A stretch of 34,887 nt of DNA from Candidatus Lambdaproteobacteria bacterium (lineage in GTDB: Bacteria > SAR324 > JACQKK01): the NCBI GenBank assembly GCA_016204605.1, contig JACQKK010000048.1, forward strand, positions 1 through 34,887, in the 5' to 3' direction. The notes beneath the pieces were generated by a model that worked only from the letters and a program-made list of their open reading frames with translations, did no database searches and was not told the DNA's origin. Every line of letters starts with the position of its first letter. Position 1 is the stretch's first letter. This document shows positions 24,158 through 33,000 of the stretch, piece after piece. The translations under genes and the position numbers were made by a program.

Positions 24158-25491
24158 GCGATCCGCGCGTCTATTTCGCCGAGCTGGCCGAGACCCTGCA
24201 GCGGCTGCTCCGTCCCGGCGAGACGTTTGCCGCATGGCTGGAGCGCGAGCGCTCGGACTTCGCGCGCCTGAACCACAACCGCGTCCGTCAGGCCGGGCAT
24301 GTCGAGCAGGTGGAGCTTGCGCTGGACTGGATCGAGGGCCGCCGCCATGCGACCGGCCGCTCGAACCTGAGCGGCGACCTGGATGCCGACCGTCCGTTGC
24401 TCGAAGAATGGGTGGCGGCCCTGCGCGACCAGCGCCGGTCGCTCGAAGACGATCCCCACCTGCTCTATGCCACCGCGGTCAACAGCTCGGAAACCGTGCG
24501 CGGCGACGGCGCCTCCACCCCCCTGCCCTCCCGCGAGGAGGCGCTGCGCACGATCGTCGAGGCCGGCGCGGGCCTGGACCTGGTGGGGCTGTGGTGCGCG
24601 GGCACGATCTGGCGCGCGTTCGCCAACGGCTTCGGGCAACGCAACTGGTACGAGGCGACGAGCCTGCACTTCGATTGGAGCGCCTACCTGCACGGCGACA
24701 AGGCGGCCAAGGGCGGCTACGCCGGGTTCGCCTGGGAGCCCGCCGCGTTGCGCGCACGGCTCGCCGAGTCGCGCCGGGCGCTGGACGCCATGGCCCGCGC
24801 GCCGATCACGATCGCACCAGGGGAATACCGCGCCTACCTGGCGCCGGCGGCGCTGCAGGAGCTGTTCACGGTGCTGGCCTGGGGCAGCTTCGGGCTCAAG
24901 AGCCACCGCACCCGCCAGAGCGCCCTGATCCGCATGATCACCGACGGCCGGCAGCTGAACCCCGCCGTCACCTTGGCGGAGCACCACGCCGGGGGGATCG
25001 CGCCGCCGTTTACCCCGAGCGGCCATCTTAAGCCGGAGCGGGTGGTGCTGATCGAGCGCGGCGCGTACCGCGACTGCCTCGCCGACCCCCGCAGCGCGAA
25101 GGAGTACGGTCAGCCGGTGAACGCGGCCAGCGAGTTCCCGCAGTCCCTCGAGATGGCGCCGGGCGACCTGCCCGCCGCCGAGGCGGCGGCGCGCCTGGAA
25201 TGCGGGCTTTACATCCGCAACCTCTGGTACGCCAACTACTCGGACCGCAACGAGTGCCGGCTCACGGGCCTGACCCGCTTCGCCTCCTTCTGGGTCGAGG
25301 ATGGCCGCATCGTGGCGCCGGTGAACGTGATGCGCTTCGACGACAGCCTCTACCGCATGCTGGGCGAGAACCTGCTCGGCATCACGCGCGAGCGCGAGTT
25401 CCTCTTCGAGCCGAACACGTACTTCTCCCGCTCCACCGCCTCCTGGCACCTGCCCGGCGTGCTCGTCGAGGGCCTGCGTTTCACGTTGTAG
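24154..25491 (+). CDS. TldE/PmbA-like partner subunit
   Basis: A 445-residue TldD/PmbA-family protein without the HExxxH motif, as expected of the TldE/PmbA half that completes the heterodimer. Recognisable parts include the middle beta-rich region after APITIAPGEYRAYLAPAALQ (about 210-229), and the C-terminal strands GLYIRNLWYANYSDRNECRLTG followed by FWVEDGRIVAPVNVMRFDDS, which correspond to the family's conserved end where the strand RVTIGETGNF-like turn normally lies. Its start overlaps the upstream stop by ATGA, so translation is coupled and a 1:1 complex is likely. It is cytoplasmic by lack of a signal peptide. Function of this paralog pair is unknown. Confidence 0.85.
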   Translation: MSDPRVYFAELAETLQRLLRPGETFAAWLERERSDFARLNHNRVRQAGHVEQVELALDWIEGRRHATGRSNLSGDLDADRPLLEEWVAALRDQRRSLEDDPHLLYATAVNSSETVRGDGASTPLPSREEALRTIVEAGAGLDLVGLWCAGTIWRAFANGFGQRNWYEATSLHFDWSAYLHGDKAAKGGYAGFAWEPAALRARLAESRRALDAMARAPITIAPGEYRAYLAPAALQELFTVLAWGSFGLKSHRTRQSALIRMITDGRQLNPAVTLAEHHAGGIAPPFTPSGHLKPERVVLIERGAYRDCLADPRSAKEYGQPVNAASEFPQSLEMAPGDLPAAEAAARLECGLYIRNLWYANYSDRNECRLTGLTRFASFWVEDGRIVAPVNVMRFDDSLYRMLGENLLGITREREFLFEPNTYFSRSTASWHLPGVLVEGLRFTL

Positions 25492-25681
25492 CGGAGCGGC
25501 AGAACGGCGAGCGCCGCCGGCGGCCCGCCGCGAGATCACGTCCGCCCGGCAACGGAGCCCGCGCCAGGCCGGGCGCCGGGCGCCGAAACGGCAGCGCAAA
25601 CCGGACGGGCGCCGCCGGCAGAGCCCACGGTACCGAGCGTTGTGCCGGCACGTCCGCCCTGACCTCCAGCGGAGCGCACCC

Positions 25682-25888
25682 ATGGATGAAAACACGTTGA
25701 ACATCGAGACGCGGCGGTTTCTCAAGGAGGTGGGAGTCACCTCCCAGCGCGAAATCGAGAAGGCCGTACATGAGGCGATGCGGAACGGCAGGCTGAAGGG
25801 CACCGAGCGGCTCAAGGCGCGCATGACCTTGACCGTGGAGGGCATTGGCCTCCAGCATCAGGTCGAGGGCGAGATCCGCATCGGCTGA
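25682..25888 (+). CDS. 68-residue conserved-looking small protein (DUF6494-like)
   Basis: A short gene with a good start (GGAG 8-12 bases before ATG) and normal G/C-rich codons. The product has a helical N-terminal half (residues about 8-40, containing RRFLKEVGVTSQREIEKAV and many charged residues) and a beta-like C-terminal half (ARMTLTVEGIGLQHQVEGEI). It resembles my recollection of the DUF6494 family, which has no assigned function; this was not checked by search. It lacks Cys and has few Ser/Thr, so it does not look like a heterocyclised peptide precursor. It lies 190 bases after the TldE-like gene in the same orientation and 19 bases from the convergent SagB-like gene. Confidence 0.75.
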   Translation: MDENTLNIETRRFLKEVGVTSQREIEKAVHEAMRNGRLKGTERLKARMTLTVEGIGLQHQVEGEIRIG

Positions 25889-25907
25889 GCGCCCTCCCGC
25901 TGCCCCG

Positions 25908-27452
25908 TTACGGCGCCGACGTTCGCGAGGCGGTCCGGCCGAAGGCCATGTGGAAGATGGCGCTCCGCCCCTGGGCGTGCGGGGAAAAGAACGCCGTCAC
26001 GTCGTCGTCATAAAAGGTCAGGCCGGTCGCACCGAGTCGCTGCGCATAGGCGGCCAGGTAGAGCCGACCCCCGATGGCGCCCGCCTCGAAGTGTACGGCG
26101 CGGTAGCCGCGGTTGCCGAAGCGTTCCAGGATCGGCCCGAGGTCTGCCAGGAAGTAAAGCGCCACGCTGGCATCGGCGGGCAGGGCCTGCTCCAATCCCA
26201 GATAGCCGGCATGCTCGCGGTACAGCCCCTCGCGAAGACATTCGAGCGCCCGCGACTCCCGGTGCAGCACGTAGGCCCCGGGCGGCAGTCCCGTCACGTC
26301 GTGCACGATCAGGTACAACGTGTTGAGCATCGCGCCGGGCGGCTGCAGGAAGTCGGCGGGCAGGCCGCGGGTGGCCCGTTCCAGGAGCGTGGCGAGTTGC
26401 GGGAGGGTGATCGGTTGCCGGGCGAAGCGGCGCGTGGAGCCTCGGCGCAGGATCACCTGGTCCAGTGGGTCGGCCGGCCGGTCTGCCTTCGCCGGCGGCT
26501 CCAACGGTACGAGGTGGCCGGTAGGCGCGGGCGCCGGCCTCCCGGGCGCCTGGCCCCGCCAGGCGCGTGCCTCATCGCCCGAGGCCAGCTCCGAGGCGGC
26601 ATGGATGGCCCGCATCTCAGGGTAGTCAACCTCCTGCTTCGAGTACGGGACGACCTCGTGCGTCAGCGCCCCGGGCGGGCTCGGCGTCGCGGGCGTCGCG
26701 TGCTCCTGATGGCCGAGCGCCACCAAGGCCAGAGCCACTTCGCGTCGATCGTCCAGCCCCAGCAAGTGGTTGATGGGCGCATCGGCAAAGCCCATCACCA
26801 CGTGCGCCGGGAGTCCGAGCACCGCGGCCGTAGCCAGCAAGTTGGCGTGCAGTGTGCCGTTGTCCCAGCCGAAGTGGCGGTAGGTGCGGGCACGGTACTT
26901 CCAGGCGTTTCGCCAGTAGACTCCGCTGCTGACGAGCACAGCCGGCGCATGGGCCACCGCGGGCTCGGCACCGGTGGCCGCCACCAGGACGCCGCGCTGA
27001 TCCCCGTCGCGCAGGCAACGTAGCGACATATCCCCCGGGTTGAAGTGGTACACTCCCGCCGCCAGTCCCGGCAGTTCCCCCCACACGACATACAGCTCGA
27101 TCTCGTAGAGCGCGCCTGTGCAGGCCGCCGCGCGAAAGTGGAAGTCCCTGCCGGCGTAAGAGCGCTTTCGCGTCACTCCCGCGGCGTAGTAGAGCAGGGT
27201 GGCCAGCTCCTTCACTGCTGGCACGCGCGGGGCAGAAGGCGAGGTCTCGCCGAGGCCGACGGCCTCCAGCGCCGGACTCGACAACGGCAGAACGTCGCGC
27301 GACAGCTCGATCGGGCGTAGCCCGGGATAGACCTTGAACAGCAGCGGGTAGGTTTCCAGGTCCAGCCGATGCGTGTCCATGCGCACGCTGCGGTAGGAAT
27401 GCTTCGTGGCATTGTGGTACGCGTAGGCGGCCTCGATTGCGCGGTTTTTCAT
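25908..27452 (-). CDS. SagB-type tandem nitroreductase-domain dehydrogenase
   Basis: A 514-residue flavin-dependent protein with two nitroreductase-fold halves. Residues about 1-260 hold one half, with AYAYHNATKHSY at the N terminus, LLYYAAGVTRKR, YRHFGWDNGTLHANLLATAA and a segment similar to the SagB/ThcOx fold. After a Pro-rich linker (about 270-335), a second half begins at ILRRGSTRRFARQPITLPQL and includes FEAGAIGGRLYLAAYAQRLG. SagB enzymes dehydrogenate azolines to azoles in peptide natural products, but many free-standing tandem homologues have no known substrate. No SagC/SagD (YcaO) or precursor gene is near. The ATG at 27450-27452 follows GAGGAA; upstream in-frame sequence is Arg/Pro-rich and was excluded. 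It converges on the small-protein gene. Confidence 0.85.
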   Translation of the reverse strand: MKNRAIEAAYAYHNATKHSYRSVRMDTHRLDLETYPLLFKVYPGLRPIELSRDVLPLSSPALEAVGLGETSPSAPRVPAVKELATLLYYAAGVTRKRSYAGRDFHFRAAACTGALYEIELYVVWGELPGLAAGVYHFNPGDMSLRCLRDGDQRGVLVAATGAEPAVAHAPAVLVSSGVYWRNAWKYRARTYRHFGWDNGTLHANLLATAAVLGLPAHVVMGFADAPINHLLGLDDRREVALALVALGHQEHATPATPSPPGALTHEVVPYSKQEVDYPEMRAIHAASELASGDEARAWRGQAPGRPAPAPTGHLVPLEPPAKADRPADPLDQVILRRGSTRRFARQPITLPQLATLLERATRGLPADFLQPPGAMLNTLYLIVHDVTGLPPGAYVLHRESRALECLREGLYREHAGYLGLEQALPADASVALYFLADLGPILERFGNRGYRAVHFEAGAIGGRLYLAAYAQRLGATGLTFYDDDVTAFFSPHAQGRSAIFHMAFGRTASRTSAP

Positions 27453-27882
27453 CCAGGCTTCCTCGCGCTCGGCGTGAGCGCACGATGGGATCGCAGTGGG
27501 CGCCCCGCCGCCAGTTTCCAGCCAGGACGGCCCGCAGCGGGCGGGTGTGGAACGGTCTGAGCGTGCCTTCCGTCTGGGCACCCTGCCGGGTGCAGCTTGT
27601 GGTTCACGGCATTGCGGGCGTTCCGACGTCGGCAACAACGATCGGCCCCGGCGTCCGTTTATCGGGCCGGCCGAGTCACACTCACGCCATGGGGGTCCTG
27701 GGGACCTCGCACGGAACTTCGCCGGGAGGAATCGGCACGCACCAGTCGGTCCGGCGGAGCTTCGGCGCCTCATTCGCCCTCGGCGAGTCACTCCTGGGGG
27801 GCGTCATCGTTCCGCCGATCGCAGCGGATCGTGGCGGCGTGTCGCTGCCATCCAAAGTCGTCGCGTCAACTGCGGAGCGGGA
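27453..27882. other. 430-base intergenic region between two minus-strand genes
   Basis: No supported gene. Plus-strand open frames here (the longest about 188 codons) lack ribosome-binding sites and family features, and run antisense into the glycosyltransferase gene. It should contain the promoter of the SagB-like gene and the 3' end of the glycosyltransferase transcript, but no clear promoter or terminator was found. Confidence 0.4.
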
Positions 27883-29484
27883 TCAGCCGGTGGAGGCCTG
27901 TGCCGACAAGTCCGGGGGACTCGGCACGTATTCCTCATAGGTCTTTTCGTGGATCTCGTGGTAGCGCAGGAGCTCCGTCGCTCTATGATCCGGCTTGGCC
28001 TGAACGATCACCTGATACGCAAACATGCCGGGCCAGACCCAGGCGAGGAGCATGTTCAATAAGGCCAGCGTATCGGTGAGCCGCGGCCAGCCGGGAATGA
28101 TGTTCTCGAACGGCACCGGCGTGACTCGCCGCTTTTCTTTCCGCCATCCGCATTCCTCGAGCAGACCGGCAAACGATGAAAGGGTGAACAGCCGCCGATG
28201 GGTGCGGTCCAGAATGCCGCGCTCGGCGTAAGCGAACCGGCCCAGCAGCAGCGACAGGCGGATGAAGGCGTGGGCCACGTTTCCAGTCGAGGCCACGATC
28301 CGGCCCTCGGGCCTCAGGCGCCGCAGTGCGCGCATCATGAGGCCTTCGGGATCGGCGACGTGCTCCACCACGTCGGCCAGGATGATCACGTCGAACTGCC
28401 GTTCCGGACCCACGACCAGCTCCCCATCCAGGTCCGCGACGTGGAATTCCTGGCACACCCGGCGAGCTTCGGCGCTGTCGTGGTAATCGATGCCGACGAC
28501 CCGGTGGCCTCGATCCGCGAGGTGCCGGGCCAGCCCGCCGCTTCCGCAACCCAGGTCCAGGATGTCCAACGCCCGGCCCCCGCCGAGCGCATCAATGAGG
28601 GAGACGATCTGGCGGTGGCTGGAGAAGGCGTTGCGCTTCTCCACATATCTCGTGCCGCTGCGAACGTCGAACTGGGGTGAGTAGAGCAGCCCCATCCGGT
28701 GCGCCACGTAGCGCAGGTTCGCCCTGGCGATGTTCCACGCGTAGCGAACCCCGTTCACATAGCAAATTTCGTCTCCGTAGTAGGTCGGGATGGGGACTTC
28801 GCGGATTCGCAGGCCTGCCGCGTGGAACTGGATGATAATCTCGTTGTCGAAATGGAAATCGTTCGAGTTCTTGACGACGGGGAGCGACGCGATGGCGCGG
28901 ACGCTATAGGCGCGATAGCCGGAATGGTATTCGGACAGGCCCGCGCCGAGCAGCCGGTTCTGGCACCACGTGAGCAACTTGTTTCCCACATACTTGTACA
29001 GGGGCATGCCGCCTTTCCTGGCGGCCCCGGAGATCAACATCCGGGAGCCAAAGACGGCGTCGGCCTCGCCCGCGGCGATGGGATCGATCAGTGAATCCAT
29101 CGCTTCGGGCGCGTATTGGCCATCGCCGTGCAGGAGCACGACGATATCGAAGCCGTTGAGGATGGCGTAGCGGTATCCGCGCTTCTGATTCCCGCCGTAG
29201 CCGAGGTTCACCTCGTTGCGGAAGATCTTCACCTTGCCGCCATCGCTCGCGTTCCTGAGCTGGCTCGCCACGCCTGCCGTCTTGTCACTGGAGCAATCGT
29301 CGAAGATGAACACCTCGGCGATTCTCTCCCAGGTGGCGGGCTTGATTCGGCTCAGCACGTCGCGGATGGTCTTCTCCGCGTTGTACGCCACGATCAGCAC
29401 CCCCACTTTCGGTGCGGCGCTGGGCCGCCGCATCGACGGGGGGACAAGAACGTTGGGCGCATTCCGGATCGCGCGCGCAGCCAT
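27883..29484 (-). CDS. GT2 glycosyltransferase fused to a SAM-dependent methyltransferase
   Basis: A 533-residue two-enzyme fusion. Residues about 25-255 form a family 2 glycosyltransferase of the DPM/DPG-synthase type: VGVLIVAYNAEKTI, the nucleotide-sugar motif DDCSSDKT (62-69), LHGDGQY (118-124) and the acceptor region EYHSGYRAYS. Residues about 300-460 form a class I methyltransferase: motif I LDLGCGSGG (309-317), GIDYHD, then DVVEHVADPEG and LRPEGRIVAST. A hydrophobic stretch (about 470-492) could associate with the membrane. The ATG has AGGA upstream. Such enzymes build or modify polyprenyl-linked or surface glycans, consistent with the neighbouring membrane and surface proteins. The sugar donor and methyl acceptor are unknown. 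Confidence 0.88.
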   Translation of the reverse strand: MAARAIRNAPNVLVPPSMRRPSAAPKVGVLIVAYNAEKTIRDVLSRIKPATWERIAEVFIFDDCSSDKTAGVASQLRNASDGGKVKIFRNEVNLGYGGNQKRGYRYAILNGFDIVVLLHGDGQYAPEAMDSLIDPIAAGEADAVFGSRMLISGAARKGGMPLYKYVGNKLLTWCQNRLLGAGLSEYHSGYRAYSVRAIASLPVVKNSNDFHFDNEIIIQFHAAGLRIREVPIPTYYGDEICYVNGVRYAWNIARANLRYVAHRMGLLYSPQFDVRSGTRYVEKRNAFSSHRQIVSLIDALGGGRALDILDLGCGSGGLARHLADRGHRVVGIDYHDSAEARRVCQEFHVADLDGELVVGPERQFDVIILADVVEHVADPEGLMMRALRRLRPEGRIVASTGNVAHAFIRLSLLLGRFAYAERGILDRTHRRLFTLSSFAGLLEECGWRKEKRRVTPVPFENIIPGWPRLTDTLALLNMLLAWVWPGMFAYQVIVQAKPDHRATELLRYHEIHEKTYEEYVPSPPDLSAQASTG

Positions 29485-30038
29485 GGGATCGCATCCTAAT
29501 GCTGGTTACGAGCCGTTGCCGGATTCCCCGCAGCCACCAGCTCACCGACGCTGCCGCGGGACCCTGACGTGTTGCACCCCGCAGGACGGCCCAGAAACCG
29601 CATTCCGCGACGACCGACCGTCCCTGGCGGCTGCCAGTGCCCCGCCGCCCTCGATGGGGCGAGTCCCCCCGCGCCGGAAACGCTGTTGTTTACGGGCGGC
29701 GCGGACCGCAGATGGCCCCCAATGCCGATTGCGAGGGGCACTTCCCGCGCCGCACCCTCCGGGATTCCGGTGCGATCGGAAGCTGGTCGGATCGAATCTG
29801 GGGGATGGGCCGACTGCATCGAGTCGTGCGCTTTGTGCCGACGCTGTCGCCTTCCATGCCGGCATCCCTTGAATTGGCCCCTCGAATCTGTTACCGATTA
29901 TATCGTCTCATTGTCGAATGAAAAGTGGAATCCGCCGGAAGTGGCAGTGCAGGTGCTGTGGGGAATCGGGGAACGGTTTCTCGCGCGGCGTCTGGGGTCA
30001 GGTCCGCCATCGTGTTGTCCCAAGCGGGGTGAGGACGA
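29485..30038. other. 554-base divergent intergenic region upstream of the Ig-like lipoprotein
   Basis: No supported gene. The 5' two thirds is GC-rich with spurious open frames on both strands. The last 200 bases include a distinctly AT-richer patch (about 29865-29935), the likely promoter zone for the lipoprotein gene, listed separately. Confidence 0.45.
29874..29904 (+). promoter_or_regulatory. candidate promoter for the Ig-like lipoprotein gene
   Basis: TTGGCC (29874-29879) is followed after 18-19 bases by TTATATC (29898-29904) within one of the few AT-rich patches of the window. The leader would be about 130 bases. The -35 is weak, so an alternative sigma factor or activator is possible. 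Confidence 0.3.
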
Positions 30039-33000
30039 GTGGCAGAGCAACTGACGAGATCGCGGCCCACCCAGTGGCTGCTGCTGGCGGCGATTGCGCT
30101 CGTGTCGGCTGTCCTGCTGGCCCAGTGCGGTGGGGGCGGCGGGGGCGGCGGGGAAACTGCGGCGCGCACGCTGCGCTCGGTCACGGTGAGCCCACAGGCC
30201 CCTCTCCTGGTGGTGGGGGATTCCGTCCAGCTCACGGCCACGGCCAACTACAGCGACAATACTTCCACCACCGTCACCACCCAGGCCAGCTGGAGTACGA
30301 GCAATAGCGCCGTCGCGACGGTATCCGCCGGCGGGCTGCTGACGGCGGTCGCCGTCGGGACGGCCAACATCACCGCCGTGTATAGCGGGCAGACCGGAAG
30401 CGCGGCCGCCACGGTCACCGCGGTTCCGATCACCGCCATCACCGTCTTGCCGGGGTCTCCCGCGCTGGTGCCCAATTCCAGGCTCCAGTTGACGGCCCGC
30501 GCCACGTTCGCGGACGGCTCGACGGCCGACGTGACGAATTCCGTCACGTGGACTTCGGCGAGTCCCACAGTGGTAGCCGTTTCCGGCGCGGGCGTGGTCA
30601 CCGCCCTGGGCGCCGTTGGTACAACCGCCCAGGTCACCGCTTCATCCGGGTCGGTCAGCACACCCGTGACGGTGTCGATCGTTGGGCTGACCGCATTGCG
30701 GGTCACGGACAGCACCTTCGTCGCGACGGCGGTGACCATCGCCGAGAACACGAAACACCCGTTGGTGGCCATCGGGACGCTGACCACGACTCCGGCGTCC
30801 TTCCAGATTCTCACCGATCAGGTGACCTGGAGCACGAGCAGCGCGGTCAACGGTGATACGGCCACGGTCGAAAATCGCGCCGATACGCTGCCCTCGGGAA
30901 GCGTGCCCGTACCGGGACGAGTCACTGGCGTTTCGGCGGGGACTACGGGTGCGACGGCGTCGATCACTGCGACGTTCAATGGCGTCACGCCGAGCGTGAC
31001 CAGCACTGCGTTTCCCGTCAACGTCGCCCGGGCGGCGTCCCTCTCGGTCTCACCCGCCGATGCCACGATACCCATCGGCAGCACGCTGCGTTATACCGCC
31101 ACCGCCTTGCTCGACGACCATCCGGATCCCACGCTCGCCACGCGCCAGGACGTGAGCGCCTTTGCCTCGTGGGGCTCGGCCAACACGGCGATGGTGAGCA
31201 TCGACGCGACGGGACTCGCCACCGGCAAAGACGTGGGTACCGGCACCGGCACGACCCGCATATCCGCATTCTTCGGGGGCAGGTCGAATTTCGTCAACGT
31301 GACGATCGTGCCGGCCTTGCTGGATTTCTCCATCAGCGCGGATTCACACAGCCTGGCCAACGGCAGCACGCTGCAATTCTCGGCGCTGGGAGTCTTCAAT
31401 GACGGCAGCGTCGACGACGTTACCAATCTGGTGAGCTGGGACTCCTCGGATACGACCGTCGTCACCATCGATTCCGCCGGTCTGGCCACGGGGGTCGGCC
31501 TCGGAACCGCGACGATCGCCGCAACTTCCGGCAGCCTTCCCCCGCGTACGTGGGCCGTCACGGTTACGGCAGCCACGCTGACATCGATGACGATCAGCCC
31601 GGCCAACCCGTCGATCGTGCCGGGCTCCACCGTGCAGTTCACGGTCGCCGGCACTTACTCCGGCGGCAGCAGCGGAACCCCGCCGGGCGTGGTGTGGAGT
31701 TCCGGCACTCCCACCATAGCGACCATCGACGCCACGACCGGCCTGGCCACCGCCATCGCCGCAGGCACGACGACCATCACGGCGTCTTCCGGTTCGGTCG
31801 TGGCAACCACCGTTCTCACCGTGACGGCCGTGGCGGTGTTGCAGTCGATCCAGATCACGCCGGCCACCGCCGAGGTGGCGGTCAGCGGCACGTTCCAGTT
31901 CACGGCCAATGGCAGATACGACAATGGGCAGGTGGTGGATATCACGCGCAGCGCGACCTGGAGCAGCAGCGACCCGTCCAAGGCCACCATCCAGACGACA
32001 GGCGGCCTGGTGCCTGGCCTGGCGACCGGAGTGGCGGCCGGGTCGACGAGCATCAGCGCCCAGGTGATTACGACGGCTGGTACGGTCACGGCCGCGCCGG
32101 CCCTGCTGACCGTGGTCGACTCGCGCAATCTGATCAGCCTCACCGTGCAACCTGCGAACAGCTTCCTGCCCAAGGGGCGCACCCTGCAAATGCAGGCGCT
32201 GGGCTTCTTCGACGATGGCAGCTTCGGCCCGTATACGGGAACCGTGGCCTGGAGCTCCAGCGATACGTCGAAAGTGACCATCGACGCCACCACGGGGTTG
32301 GCGACCGCGGTCAGTCTGGGTGCGGTCACAATTACGGCGACGGCCAGCGGTGTTACTCCCGCGACAACCAGCCTTTCGGTGACCAGCCCGGTGCTGGAAA
32401 CTCTCGCCATCACACCGCCCACGGCGACCATTGCGGTGGGCGCATCCCAGACCTTCACGGCAAGTGGCACGCTGTCGGATGGCACAGCCGCAACCGGCCT
32501 GACGATCACGTGGTCGGTGGATAACACCGGCGTCGCAACCATCAGTACGACCGGGACCGCCATCGGCGTCACCGCGGGCACTGTAACCGTCACCGCCCGT
32601 TCCGGTACGGTATCGGCCACCGCAACCCTGACCGTCGGCACGGGGACCGGCAGCAGTTCGTCTTCATCCTCTTCGGGCGGAAGCAGCAGCAGCTCGTCCT
32701 CCTCGGGAGGAGAAGGCAGCTCATCGTCCTCTTCCGGGGGAAGCTCCAGCTCTTCCTCCTCGGGCGGCAGCAGCAGCTCGTCGTCGAGCAGCAGTTCCTC
32801 CTCCTCGGGTGGCAGCAGCAGCTCGTCCTCTTCGGGCGGGAGCAGCAGCTCATCGTCCTCGGGCGGGAGCAGCAGCTCGTCGTCCTCGTCAGGCGGCAGC
32901 AGCTCGTCATCCAGCAGCAGTTCATCGTCGAGCAGCAGTTCCTCCTCCTCGGGCGGGAGCAGCAGTTCGTCGTCCTCCTCGGGCGGCAGTAGCTCGTCAT

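Noticed and set aside
25682..25888. The 68-residue protein as a classical azole-peptide precursor
   Set aside because: It has no Cys, few Ser/Thr and no Gly-rich core after a cleavage motif. It looks like a folded domain.
27437..28079. Overlapping plus-strand frames of 160-188 codons
   Set aside because: No ribosome-binding site, no recognisable family and biased composition. They run antisense into the glycosyltransferase-methyltransferase gene.
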